The notes beneath the pieces were generated by a model. It was not told where the DNA came from. It saw only the letters and a program-made list of their open reading frames with translations, and made no database searches. A program made the position numbers and the translations under genes. DNA of 55,128 nt from Clostridia bacterium. GTDB taxonomy: Bacteria > Bacillota > Clostridia > Peptostreptococcales > Anaerovoracaceae. The DNA is taken from NCBI GenBank assembly GCA_024403185.1, contig JAKSSG010000007.1, forward strand, positions 1 through 55,128. The letters are read 5' to 3'. This document shows, in pieces, positions 25,988-34,178 of the stretch (within the stretch, counting starts at the first letter, position 1; each line of letters begins with the position of its first letter).

Positions 25988-26909
25988 TGTTCTTTATCCT
26001 CTCTATTGTTTCATTCAGAGAACTCAGATCCTCTACATGCAGCATTTCAACATCCTTTGAAATGCGTTTAATCATTTTCGTAAGAGCTGTCCCCGGGCCA
26101 ACCTCCACAAATGTGTCCGCTCCAAGTGTAATCATGTTTTCGATTATTTTCTGCCACCTGATTGGATTCGAAATCTGCTGAACGAGCAGCTGTCTTGTCT
26201 CCTCCGCGGAACCGCCATATATTCCCGACGTTCTGTTTGAGAAAACGGGGATAACCGGTTCGTCAATCTGCGTTTCCTCCAGCACTTCGGCAAAGCTGTC
26301 TGCTGCCTTTGACATGAATGGTGAATGGAACGCTCCGCTTACTTCAAGTATTCTGGCAAGTCCTCCGGCTTCTTTCACATCAGTAATGAGTTCCTGCAGC
26401 TGTTCCCTGATTCCTGCCACCGTTATCTGTCCCTGACAGTTAAAGTTTACGGGAAACACTCCATCATATCTTTCACATATTTTCTCTACTGTTTCGTCTG
26501 AGAGCTTTAAGACCGCAACCATTCCCGTATCCCATTCATCGGCCGCTTTCTGCATCAGCATTCCTCGCCTTTCAACCAGTCTTAATCCTTCCTCAAAAGT
26601 AAGAGCTCCGCTATACGCCAGCGCCGCCAGTTCTCCCAGGGAGTATCCGGCAACCATGTCTGCTCTGATTCCATTTTCCGCGAGAACTGCCGCCATTTCA
26701 AAATCCACTGTGTAAACACATGGCTGCGTATTTCTTGTCTGGGACAGTTCCTCCTGACTCGCCTCAAAACACTGTCTTGATGTTCCCGGTCTTATCTCAT
26801 CAGCTCTTGCAATTATTTCTGCTGCTGTTCTGCTGTTTTCCGCTATCTCTTTTCCCATGCCGGGTTTCTGTGCTCCCTGCCCGGCAAATACCAGCGCTAT
26901 TTTACCCAT
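25980..26909 (-). CDS. fabD: Malonyl-CoA:ACP transacylase (FabD)
   Basis: This 309-aa enzyme loads malonyl groups on ACP. The serine nucleophile sits in AGYSLGELAALAYSGAL near residue 92, and the catalytic His is in VSGAFHSPFMSKA. It begins ALVFAGQGAQKPGMGKE. The gene overlaps fabK upstream by 13 bases and fabG downstream, a tight coupling. No acetyl-CoA carboxylase gene is in the window, so malonyl-CoA comes from elsewhere. Confidence 0.94.
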   Translation of the reverse strand: MGKIALVFAGQGAQKPGMGKEIAENSRTAAEIIARADEIRPGTSRQCFEASQEELSQTRNTQPCVYTVDFEMAAVLAENGIRADMVAGYSLGELAALAYSGALTFEEGLRLVERRGMLMQKAADEWDTGMVAVLKLSDETVEKICERYDGVFPVNFNCQGQITVAGIREQLQELITDVKEAGGLARILEVSGAFHSPFMSKAADSFAEVLEETQIDEPVIPVFSNRTSGIYGGSAEETRQLLVQQISNPIRWQKIIENMITLGADTFVEVGPGTALTKMIKRISKDVEMLHVEDLSSLNETIERIKNNG

Positions 26910-27841
26910 TGTCCTAGTCCTCCAAGCACTCCTTCTGCATCCCTTATCAGATCCTCAATAATCTCTCTGCAGCTTTCTTCCTTTGTAACAAGGCCTGCTA
27001 TCTGCCCTGACAGAAAGCACCCCTGCTTCTCATCGCCATCCTGTACCGCCATGCGCAGTCTTCCGGCCGCAAACTCCTCAAGTTCCTTATCAGATATTTC
27101 CGTGTATTCGATTTTGCTGTATTCACGTGCAAACTGATTTCTTATGCTTCTGACCGGATGGCCCAGTCTTCTTCCGGTTACCATGGTCGCCGTATCTCCC
27201 GCCTTGAGAACTTTTGCCTTGTAGTTCTCGTGAATATTACATTCGGTGGCGGAAAGAAAGCGGGTTCCCAGCTGCACCGCTTCAGCGCCCAGCGCAAAAG
27301 CAGCCGCAACTCCGCGACCATCCGCTATTCCTCCAGCGGCAATTACAGGAATGCTGACGGCATCACATACCTGTGGGACCAGCGCCATGGTTGACATTTC
27401 TCCAATGTGACCACCGCTCTCTCCACCCTCGGCGATTACTCCGTCTGCCCCGTTTCTCTCTGCAAGCTTTGCAAAAGCAACCGATGGAACGACGGGAAAG
27501 ACTTTTATTCCCGCTTCCTTCCACAGCCTAATGTATTTTGCAGGATTTCCTGCGCCGGTTGTGATTACTTTTACCTTTTCATCAGCAGCAATCTGAGCAA
27601 CTTCATCCGCAAAGGGGCTGAGCAGCATGATATTCAGACCGAAGGCTTTGTCTGTCATTTCCTTCGCCTTTCTTATTTCTTTTCTGACATATTCCCCATC
27701 TGCATTTCCCGCAGCTATTATTCCGAGTCCACCGGCTTCACTTACTGCTGATGCAAGCTGCGCGTCAGCTATCCATGCCATGCCGCCCTGGAATACAGGG
27801 AAGCTTATCCCCAGCATTTCTGCAATTTTTCCTCTGTTCAT
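26897..27841 (-). CDS. fabK: Enoyl-ACP reductase II (FabK)
   Basis: This 314-aa FMN-dependent enzyme, related to nitronate monooxygenases, reduces enoyl-ACP. Diagnostic parts are the start LGISFPVFQGGMAWIAD, ITTGAGNPAKYIRLWKEAG, AEGGESGGHIGE and VIAAGGIADGRGVAAAFALGA. It stands directly after acpP as in many Gram-positive fab operons and is the only enoyl reductase in the window (no FabI seen), which would predict low sensitivity to FabI-directed inhibitors. A nitronate monooxygenase is the alternative reading, made unlikely by context. Confidence 0.9.
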   Translation of the reverse strand: MNRGKIAEMLGISFPVFQGGMAWIADAQLASAVSEAGGLGIIAAGNADGEYVRKEIRKAKEMTDKAFGLNIMLLSPFADEVAQIAADEKVKVITTGAGNPAKYIRLWKEAGIKVFPVVPSVAFAKLAERNGADGVIAEGGESGGHIGEMSTMALVPQVCDAVSIPVIAAGGIADGRGVAAAFALGAEAVQLGTRFLSATECNIHENYKAKVLKAGDTATMVTGRRLGHPVRSIRNQFAREYSKIEYTEISDKELEEFAAGRLRMAVQDGDEKQGCFLSGQIAGLVTKEESCREIIEDLIRDAEGVLGGLGQWVK

Positions 27842-27844
27842 TTC

Positions 27845-28063
27845 TTACATTCTTTCTTCTACAAACTTTACCAGCTCATCGATTGTTTCCAGATCCTTGT
27901 CCAGGTCCAGCTGAATTCCAAGACTCTCTTCAAGTTCCATGACCAGTTCTACTGAATCCAGTGAATCGATACCCAGTGATTCAAAAGTTGATTCTCTTTT
28001 GACTTCTTCAATTTCGCAATCCAGATGCTGTGCTACTACTTCCTGAATTTTTTCAAATAACAT
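27845..28063 (-). CDS. acpP: Acyl carrier protein (AcpP)
   Basis: This 72-aa acidic protein carries the growing acyl chain. The phosphopantetheine site is the Ser in LGIDSLDSVELVMEL near residue 34. Length and charge are typical. GGAGG lies seven bases before the ATG. It heads the fab operon, facing the divergent ligase gene across a 218-bp region with several inverted repeats, where its promoter must lie (candidates TTGTTA-18 bp-TAGCAT around the TTAGCCAGGCTAA palindrome, or TTGACG-17 bp-TAACGT upstream). Confidence 0.95.
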   Translation of the reverse strand: MLFEKIQEVVAQHLDCEIEEVKRESTFESLGIDSLDSVELVMELEESLGIQLDLDKDLETIDELVKFVEERM

Positions 28064-28122
28064 TGTTTTTCCTCCTGTAACTTTTGTGTTGATTTTTTAA
28101 CTTTTGTTTGATATGCTAACAA

Positions 28123-28135
28123 TTAGCCAGGCTAA
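28123..28135. promoter_or_regulatory. 13-bp perfect palindrome TTAGCCAGGCTAA upstream of acpP
   Basis: Six-base arms flank a central A. Further CTAAC elements flank it on both sides. It falls between the possible -35 (TTGTTA) and -10 (TAGCAT) of the fab operon on the minus strand, the position of a repressor site. It is not an obvious FapR or FabT consensus. The regulator is unknown; the adjacent HTH-ligase is one candidate. Confidence 0.45.
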
Positions 28136-28206
28136 CTAACAATACGTTACAACTTTTCCCCCGCTTCGTCAATCATCCGGGGGCTGAACAATAATTCACT
28201 TTATGC

Positions 28207-28240
28207 TGAAATATCTTTGTCTTGCGTGAAAGATATTTCA
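28207..28240. promoter_or_regulatory. 12-bp inverted repeat around the -35 box of the HTH-ligase promoter
   Basis: TGAAATATCTTT (28207-28218) and AAAGATATTTCA (28229-28240) are perfect arms with a 10-bp spacer. The spacer contains TTGCGT, the -35 of a promoter reading into the ligase gene. Arm centres are about two helical turns apart, fitting a dimeric HTH protein. Autoregulation by the XRE domain of the ligase is the simplest inference. Confidence 0.6.
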
Positions 28241-28250
28241 AACGTATGAT
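28222..28250 (+). promoter_or_regulatory. Probable promoter of the HTH-ligase gene
   Basis: TTGCGT (28222-28227), a 17-bp spacer and TATGAT (28245-28250) on the plus strand, about 30 bases before the ATG. The strong ribosome site AAAGGAGG follows at 28266-28273. Confidence 0.55.
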
Positions 28251-28281
28251 TTAACATATTTTCACAAAGGAGGTATCAGAA

Positions 28282-30129
28282 ATGTCTTTTGATAATAATC
28301 TGAAAAGACAGCTCTCCGAGAGAGGGCTCTCTATGAATGATCTGGCTAAGGAAACTGAGATTACTTACAACATGATAAAAAAATACTGCAATGGCGATGC
28401 AGAACCAACCATAAGTTATGCACTTAAGATTGCACAGGCTCTGGGTGTCTCCGTGGACAGCCTTATTGATTATAAGCCTGCTTCCGACAGCATGTTTCAG
28501 AATGTATTTGAACGGGACTTCACTTACATTGAGGGTTTCATGCGCGTTGTTCGCAGACTCCCGGATAAGGATGCCCTTATTGATCCTGCTGCGGAAAAAA
28601 CCTGGACATACAGGCAGCTGAATGAAGATGTGAACAGGTTTGCAAATGCTCTAAAAGATCATGATATCAGAAAGGGAGATGTGGTTTTTTATCAGCTTCC
28701 TAACTGTCCTGAATTTGTTTTCTCATATCTTGCACCTCAGAAACTCGGTGCGGTTACCAGCCCTGCAAACTTTAATTTCTCGCCGGGTGAAACTGTAATC
28801 TGCCTGGACTCGAGCAGGCCTAAGGTTTATTTATATGATGAGAGTATAAAAGAAACAGCGCTCAAGGCACTGGCTGCCGCTGATTCAAATCCCGATCTGA
28901 TAATAATGGTCGGCGAAGGAGAGGCCCCCGAAGGGCATGTGAGCTTCTCTGAATTTGTAAAAGGTTACCCCGACACGGAACCGAAAACGGACTTCGTTCC
29001 TTATATATACGACGAGATGATGAGGCTTTACACTTCAGGCACAACGGGAAGGCCAAAAGGTGTTCCTCTCTTTAATGCCAACGAGGTCCTTTCTGCCCAC
29101 GACGTAATGATGCATTTCCCGATGAATTCAACCGACACAACAATGAACACAACACCTTGGTTCCACCGTGGCGGTATCCATTCAGGCGGACCTTCTCCAA
29201 CATTTTTTGCCGGAGGAAAGGTTGTCATCATGAAATCATTTCAGCCGCAGCTGGCTCTTAAATATGTTCAAAAGTACGGCGTTACGTTTATGATCGGTGC
29301 ACCTTCAATCATGAAAATGCTTGTAAGACAGCAGGAAAGATACGGCGCAGACCTTTCATCTCTTAAGGGAATCGTTACTATGGGCGCCCCTTTCGAGCGA
29401 ACTGACTGCATAAAGGTCCAGGAGGTTCTGACTCCTAACATTTTCAATGGATATGGCACAACCGAAACGTTCTGGAATACCTTCCTTCGCCCTTATGAAC
29501 TTCCGGAAATGGCCGGTACAGCCGGAAGAGCCTGCACTGACGACGATGTCCGAGTTGTTAAAATACACGAAAACAGAGTTTCTGAACCGGACGAGACAGT
29601 TGCCATGGATGAAGCAGAAGTTGGCGAAGTAATAATACGCACCCCTAAATCATCCTACTGCTATTTCAACTGTCCTGATGAGGAAAAGAACAAGTTCATC
29701 GATGGATGGATGTATACCGGTGACCTTGCCACCTGGGACAGAAACCAGTTTGTCACCATTGCCGGTCGCAAGGACGACATGATCATTTCAAGCGGCGAAA
29801 ATATTTATCCTACGATAGTTGAAGAAGCTCTGAACCTTCACCCGAAAGTACGCCAGTCCGCTGTAACCGGCGTGCCTGACAAAGTTCGAGGCGAAGCTGT
29901 TGTGGCATATATCGTTCCGGAAGACGACGAACTGACAGTGTCGGACATGGTGGAATTCTGCATGGAATCTGACATGCTTTCCGTTTACAAGAGACCGAGG
30001 TTCTACAGGTTTGTAAAAGAGCTTCCAATGACTGCAACAGGAAAGCTTCAGCATTATCTGGTCAAAGAGATGGCCCTTTCAGACATGGAGTCCGGACTTC
30101 TTAAACTGGCCATGAAAAAGGAGGTGTAA
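28282..30129 (+). CDS. XRE-type HTH fused to an acyl-CoA ligase (AMP-binding enzyme)
   Basis: This 615-aa protein joins two parts. Residues 5-64 are a complete XRE helix-turn-helix (LSMNDLAKETEITYNMIKKY, then TISYALKIAQALGVSVDSL). Residues from about 75 are a class I adenylate-forming enzyme with all core motifs: the P-loop YTSGTTGRPKG at 250-260, NGYGTTETFWN, YTGDLATWD, AGRKDDMIISSGENIYP and the C-terminal lysine block TATGKLQ. It should activate a carboxylic acid to an acyl-CoA. It is transcribed away from the fab operon, with a thioesterase 4 bp downstream. The fusion suggests a ligase that also regulates DNA; its substrate is not known. Confidence 0.9.
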   Translation: MSFDNNLKRQLSERGLSMNDLAKETEITYNMIKKYCNGDAEPTISYALKIAQALGVSVDSLIDYKPASDSMFQNVFERDFTYIEGFMRVVRRLPDKDALIDPAAEKTWTYRQLNEDVNRFANALKDHDIRKGDVVFYQLPNCPEFVFSYLAPQKLGAVTSPANFNFSPGETVICLDSSRPKVYLYDESIKETALKALAAADSNPDLIIMVGEGEAPEGHVSFSEFVKGYPDTEPKTDFVPYIYDEMMRLYTSGTTGRPKGVPLFNANEVLSAHDVMMHFPMNSTDTTMNTTPWFHRGGIHSGGPSPTFFAGGKVVIMKSFQPQLALKYVQKYGVTFMIGAPSIMKMLVRQQERYGADLSSLKGIVTMGAPFERTDCIKVQEVLTPNIFNGYGTTETFWNTFLRPYELPEMAGTAGRACTDDDVRVVKIHENRVSEPDETVAMDEAEVGEVIIRTPKSSYCYFNCPDEEKNKFIDGWMYTGDLATWDRNQFVTIAGRKDDMIISSGENIYPTIVEEALNLHPKVRQSAVTGVPDKVRGEAVVAYIVPEDDELTVSDMVEFCMESDMLSVYKRPRFYRFVKELPMTATGKLQHYLVKEMALSDMESGLLKLAMKKEV

Positions 30130-30133
30130 AGGC

Positions 30134-30568
30134 ATGAATCCTTTTACAGCAGAGATCAGAGTGCAGTATTATGACACCGATAAAATGAAGGTTGTCCATC
30201 ACGCAAATTACATCCGTTATTTTGAAACTGCCAGGACAGAATATCTTCGAAGTGAAGGTCTGGCCTATTCGGAAATGGAAAAGGGCGATTTTCAGATTCC
30301 TATCCTGAGCGTTCAGGCGAAATACAAAACACCTGCTGTATATGACGAGCTCATTTCTGTTTCATGCAGAATAGTGAAGCTTGGCCCTGCATCCATGGAG
30401 ATTGAATATGAAATCCGTAATGCAGAAACGGGAGAGCTTCACGTTACCGGTCGCACTCGTCACGGGTTTACAAGCCACGACTTAAAACCGGTACCATTAA
30501 AAAAACATGACCCTGATCTCTATGCATTCTTTGTTAAACTCTATGAGCGTGATCAGGCGGCAGAATAA
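30134..30568 (+). CDS. Hot-dog acyl-CoA thioesterase (YbgC/4-HBT family)
   Basis: This 144-aa protein has the YbgC-type catalytic block QYYDTDKMKVVHHANYIRYF near residues 11-30, with the Asp that defines the family, and SVQAKYKTPAVYDELI further on. Members hydrolyse acyl-CoA or acyl-ACP. It starts 4 bp after the HTH-ligase stop and must be co-transcribed. A ligase and a thioesterase together could set the level of one acyl-CoA, which might be the signal for the HTH domain. A strong bidirectional terminator follows. Confidence 0.87.
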   Translation: MNPFTAEIRVQYYDTDKMKVVHHANYIRYFETARTEYLRSEGLAYSEMEKGDFQIPILSVQAKYKTPAVYDELISVSCRIVKLGPASMEIEYEIRNAETGELHVTGRTRHGFTSHDLKPVPLKKHDPDLYAFFVKLYERDQAAE

Positions 30569-30582
30569 TAAAACAACATGAA

Positions 30583-30610
30583 AAAAGAGAGCGCGAATGC
30601 GCTCTCTTTT
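30583..30610. terminator. Bidirectional terminator between the thioesterase gene and hisK
   Basis: AAAAGAGAGCGC and GCGCTCTCTTTT are perfect 12-bp arms around GAAT, with A residues before and T residues after, so it ends both the plus-strand ligase-thioesterase transcript and the minus-strand his transcript. Confidence 0.85.
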
Positions 30611-31388
30611 AAATCTGTATTTTTCTGAAGATTTCCTCCACCTGCATGAGATTATCCACGCTGTGGCAGTCTCCCGACATGATGAATTTCGCTCCGCGTT
30701 CCTTCAGATAATCCAGTATCGGCTTTGAAGGATAGGGCTCTGTCCTGTAGCCTCTCAGCATTCCGCCTACGTTTATTTCAAACAGAGCTCCCGTTTCGAG
30801 CAGCTTGTCCGCGGCTTTCTTCCAGGCGGCCACGTAACGAGGGTGGCTCTCATCGAAATACTTGCCTTTGCCCCCGTTTTCTCCGCCTGTGTTGAACTTG
30901 CTCACCAGATCGAAGTGACCGATAATGTCGGCGCCTGTAACTTCAACTACATCGCCAACCAGTTCGTAATACTTCTCGCAAAGGCTGTAAACGTCGCCTC
31001 CGAAATCCTCCTCGATTCCCTTTTCCAGCACTTCCGGGTAATCGTCTACGGAAACGTCGGGATATACATAGTGAACCGAACCGATAACATAGTCCCATCT
31101 GTCCACAGGGAGATCCGAATAGTAATCCTGCTCGATTCCGCAGTATATGTCTATCTGATCTCCGAACTCCATCTCCAGAGTGCGGATTTCTTCTTCGTAT
31201 CTGTCTGTATCCTCAACGCTCATGCAGACGCCAACATCAAAGTCCGTATGGCCGTGTCCGGAAAAGCCCAGTGCAACCATGCCTGCATCAAGAGCGGCGA
31301 AAACCATCTCTTCAGGTGTGTTCTCGCCGTCGCAGTAGCATGTGTGAGTATGAAAGTTTTTCAGTCCCTTTTTCTCGTCGAAATTCAT
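30609..31388 (-). CDS. hisK: Histidinol-phosphatase, PHP type (HisK)
   Basis: This 259-aa PHP-domain metallophosphatase removes phosphate from histidinol phosphate. The first metal block [19 protein letters not shown] is near residue 11, followed by [11 protein letters not shown], and C-terminal [11 protein letters not shown]. The start overlaps the hisIE stop (ATGA). It is the last gene of the his operon and supplies the phosphatase activity that HisB lacks here (HisB is the short dehydratase only). Its place in the operon makes the his function safe even though PHP phosphatases vary. Confidence 0.92.
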   Translation of the reverse strand: MNFDEKKGLKNFHTHTCYCDGENTPEEMVFAALDAGMVALGFSGHGHTDFDVGVCMSVEDTDRYEEEIRTLEMEFGDQIDIYCGIEQDYYSDLPVDRWDYVIGSVHYVYPDVSVDDYPEVLEKGIEEDFGGDVYSLCEKYYELVGDVVEVTGADIIGHFDLVSKFNTGGENGGKGKYFDESHPRYVAAWKKAADKLLETGALFEINVGGMLRGYRTEPYPSKPILDYLKERGAKFIMSGDCHSVDNLMQVEEIFRKIQI

Positions 31389-32047
31389 TTAGTCATTTTC
31401 TCCTGCTTTACCTTGTGGTCTATCACATGACGTGATGCAAGTTCCGCTGTAATCTCGTCCAGAGAAATTCCCGCTTCAACCATGAGCACCATTACGTGAT
31501 AAGCCAGATCGGCAATTTCGTAAATGGTCTCTGCCTTGTCTTCTGCCTTTGCGGCAATTATGACTTCGGTAGATTCCTCGCCAACCTTCTTTAATATTTT
31601 ATCAAGACCCTTGTCAAAAAGATAGGTAGTATATGAACCTTCTTTTTTTTCGGTCTTTCTGCCCTCTATCAGTTCCATGAGTCCCTCGTAGGAGAATTTT
31701 TCTGTCAGCGCCTCGTCATCATCCTCCTTCATGAGCGGATAATCGAAACATGACCATGTTCCCAGGTGGCATGCCGGTCCGTCCGGCTGTACCTCAACAA
31801 CCAGAGCATCTCTGTCACAGTCGGCAGTTATAGATACAATGTGCTGATAGTTTCCGCTGGTTTCTCCCTTGAGCCACAGCTCCTGCCGGGATCTGCTCCA
31901 GAAGCAGGTCAGCTTTTTCTCCATGGAATTCTTCAGGCTCTCCTCGTTCATGTAAGCAAGAGTCAGAACCTGCTTCGTGTTTGTATCTACTACTATTGCG
32001 GGAATGAGTCCCTTCTCATCATACTTTACTTCGCTTATATCTATCAT
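31385..32047 (-). CDS. hisI: Phosphoribosyl-AMP cyclohydrolase / phosphoribosyl-ATP pyrophosphatase (HisIE)
   Basis: This 220-aa fusion carries out the second and third steps of histidine synthesis. The HisI half has [40 protein letters not shown] and the zinc cysteines in [12 protein letters not shown] and [12 protein letters not shown]. The HisE half begins near residue 120 with [20 protein letters not shown] and has [15 protein letters not shown] use the ATG at 32047, after AAAGGA, rather than an in-frame TTG five codons upstream. Confidence 0.94.
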   Translation of the reverse strand: MIDISEVKYDEKGLIPAIVVDTNTKQVLTLAYMNEESLKNSMEKKLTCFWSRSRQELWLKGETSGNYQHIVSITADCDRDALVVEVQPDGPACHLGTWSCFDYPLMKEDDDEALTEKFSYEGLMELIEGRKTEKKEGSYTTYLFDKGLDKILKKVGEESTEVIIAAKAEDKAETIYEIADLAYHVMVLMVEAGISLDEITAELASRHVIDHKVKQEKMTK

Positions 32048-32069
32048 TTCTCGTCCTTTCAATCAGAGC

Positions 32070-32831
32070 TTATATCTCTCTTGCCGGAATGCCGGCTTTT
32101 GTCATTGCCTTCTTCAGATCGGAAATCGCCACTTCACCGAAATGGAATATTGATGCGGCAAGTCCTGCATCAATGTCGGGGATTTCCGTAAACAGATCAA
32201 TGAAATCCTGTATGCAGCCGGCTCCTCCCGATGCAATTACGGGAACATTGACTGCCTTGCATACCTCTTTCAGAAGAGGAATGTCAAAGCCCTGCTTAAC
32301 CCCGTCCGTATCTATGGAATTCACTACTACTTCTCCGGCTCCGTCGGCAACGCATCTCTTTATCCAGTCGATTGCCTCCATGCCCGTGTTGTCTCTTCCT
32401 CCTCTTGAGAATACTCTGTATACCCCGTCAACGAGAGCGATATCCACCGATATTACGACGCACTGGTCACCGTAGAGTTTTGCTGCCTGTCCTATGATTT
32501 CCGGATTCCTTATTGCTCCCGAATTGACACTCACCTTGTCGGCGCCGCACTTGAGCACCCTGTCGAAATCCTCCAGTGTGCTGATGCCTCCACCGACAGT
32601 CAGCGGTATGAATACCCGGCCTGCTGTCTCTGTCAGTATCTCAGTAAAGAGCTTTCGCCCCTCGCTGGATGCGGTAATATCATAAAACACCAGCTCATCT
32701 GCGCCCGTGCTCGTATAGAACTCGGCAAGATCAACCGGCGATGCCACATCCCCGAGTCCTTTGAAATTTATTCCCTTTACAACCCTGCCGTCTTTTACAT
32801 CCAGACAGGGGATTATTCTCTTCGTTATCAT
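32070..32831 (-). CDS. hisF: Imidazole glycerol-phosphate synthase, cyclase subunit (HisF)
   Basis: This 253-aa TIM barrel takes ammonia from HisH and turns PRFAR into imidazole glycerol phosphate and AICAR. It starts KRIIPCLDVKDGRVVKGINF and has VPLTVGGGISTLEDF and IASGGAGCIQDF at the two phosphate sites, with the catalytic Asp residues in CLDVKDG and SIDTDG. It overlaps hisA by four bases. Its AICAR by-product feeds directly into the last purine steps encoded in the pur operon of this window. Confidence 0.95.
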   Translation of the reverse strand: MITKRIIPCLDVKDGRVVKGINFKGLGDVASPVDLAEFYTSTGADELVFYDITASSEGRKLFTEILTETAGRVFIPLTVGGGISTLEDFDRVLKCGADKVSVNSGAIRNPEIIGQAAKLYGDQCVVISVDIALVDGVYRVFSRGGRDNTGMEAIDWIKRCVADGAGEVVVNSIDTDGVKQGFDIPLLKEVCKAVNVPVIASGGAGCIQDFIDLFTEIPDIDAGLAASIFHFGEVAISDLKKAMTKAGIPAREI

Positions 32832-33541
32832 CTGGCTACCTCTATTGCTTTTTTCAGGTCAATTGTTCCCGTGTAATATGCCTTGCCGATTATGGCACCG
32901 TACATGCCCACCTCGGACAGACGCTTCACATCGTCTATCGTAGATACGCCTCCCGAAGCGACAATCTGCATGCCGAATTCCCTGGACAGAGTCTCGTAGA
33001 GTCTGTGGTTTGTTCCTTCCATCGCTCCGTCCTTTGAAATGTCCGTAACGTTGATTCTTCTAACGCCAATCTCCTGCAGGAACTGGCAGAAAGGAATCAC
33101 TTCCAGCTCAGACTTTTCAGTCCATCCCTTAATGGCAATCCGCCCATCCTTGATGTCTACGCCCACGACAATCCGTTCGCCGTATTTGCCAACGGCATCT
33201 TCAAGGAATCTCGTATTTTCCACGGCTGCCGTTCCCAGAATGACTGCATCGATGCCTGCCTCCATGTACCGGTTGACAACCTCCATGCTTCTGATTCCGC
33301 CGCCTATCTCGCAAAAGCAGCCGCTTGCCTCTTTTATGGCAACGACTGTGTCAAAATTCGGCGTACCGCCATCCCGGGCACCTTCCAGATCCACGATGTG
33401 AATCATCTCTGCGCCGCAGTCTGCAAAATCCTTTCCGATTTCCGGGGGGTTGTCGCTGTATACGGTCATGTCCTCATATTTGCCCTTTAACAGTCTGACC
33501 GCCTTGCCGTCTATTAAATCTATTGCCGGTAAGATAATCAT
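32828..33541 (-). CDS. hisA: ProFAR isomerase (HisA)
   Basis: This 237-aa TIM barrel isomerises ProFAR to PRFAR. It begins MIILPAIDLIDGKAVRLLKG, with the catalytic Asp in AIDLIDG, and has CEIGGGIRSMEVV and VASGGVSTIDDVKRL for the two substrate phosphates. It resembles HisF as expected but lacks the HisF KRIIPC start. It overlaps hisF by four bases and follows hisH. Confidence 0.95.
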   Translation of the reverse strand: MIILPAIDLIDGKAVRLLKGKYEDMTVYSDNPPEIGKDFADCGAEMIHIVDLEGARDGGTPNFDTVVAIKEASGCFCEIGGGIRSMEVVNRYMEAGIDAVILGTAAVENTRFLEDAVGKYGERIVVGVDIKDGRIAIKGWTEKSELEVIPFCQFLQEIGVRRINVTDISKDGAMEGTNHRLYETLSREFGMQIVASGGVSTIDDVKRLSEVGMYGAIIGKAYYTGTIDLKKAIEVAR

Positions 33542-33560
33542 GTTCAGTCCTCCATTTCAG

Positions 33561-34178
33561 CTACTCGCCCATTTCGCAGAAGGCTTTCAGGATTTTCATT
33601 CCTACTCCGCCGCTCTTTTCGGGATGGAATTGACATCCGTATACGTTTCCATCGGCAACTGCCGCTGTCAGCTCGGCACCGTACTCTGTTACGGCAATCG
33701 TGTTATCCGCACAATCCGTCGCGTAGAAGGAGTGAACGAAATATACGCAGTCGCCTTCTTTAATGTATTTGAAAAGCGGATCCTTTTCTCCCTTGAACTT
33801 AAGTGCGTTCCATCCTATGTGAGGAATCTTGTAGTCGGCGGGAGCCACATCCGCAATCGGAACAACGCTTCCTTTTACCAGCCCGAGGCCCTCGTGCTCT
33901 CCATATTCATAACTCTTTTCGAGGAGCAACTGCATGCCGAGGCAGATTCCCATGAGCGGCTTTCCTGCCTTTGCAACTTCCGTTACCAGCTCTGCCATCC
34001 CTGATTCTCTCAGTTTCCTGGCGGCATCTTCATATGCGCCAACGCCGGGCAGAATTATTCTGTCCGCGCTGCGGATTGTTTCGGGGTCAGCCGTAACCGC
34101 TGCCTCCTGGCCTATGTATTTAAGCGAGCTCTGGAGGGAAAACAGATTTCCAACTCCGTAGTCAATTATTGCTATCAC
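33561..34178 (-). CDS. hisH: Imidazole glycerol-phosphate synthase, glutaminase subunit (HisH)
   Basis: This 205-aa class I glutaminase supplies ammonia to HisF. The nucleophile Cys is in PLMGICLGMQLLLEKSYE, and the His-Glu pair in YGCQFHPEKSGG, so the triad is complete. It begins IAIIDYGVGNLFSLQSSLKY. Its start overlaps the hisB stop by one base. Confidence 0.95.
   Translation of the reverse strand: MIAIIDYGVGNLFSLQSSLKYIGQEAAVTADPETIRSADRIILPGVGAYEDAARKLRESGMAELVTEVAKAGKPLMGICLGMQLLLEKSYEYGEHEGLGLVKGSVVPIADVAPADYKIPHIGWNALKFKGEKDPLFKYIKEGDCVYFVHSFYATDCADNTIAVTEYGAELTAAVADGNVYGCQFHPEKSGGVGMKILKAFCEMGE

Noticed and set aside
10034-28240. Shared TGAAATA half-sites in the fic palindrome and the HTH-ligase repeat as one regulon
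   Set aside because: The match is seven A/T-rich bases, and the arms differ after that in sequence and spacing; chance similarity is likely.
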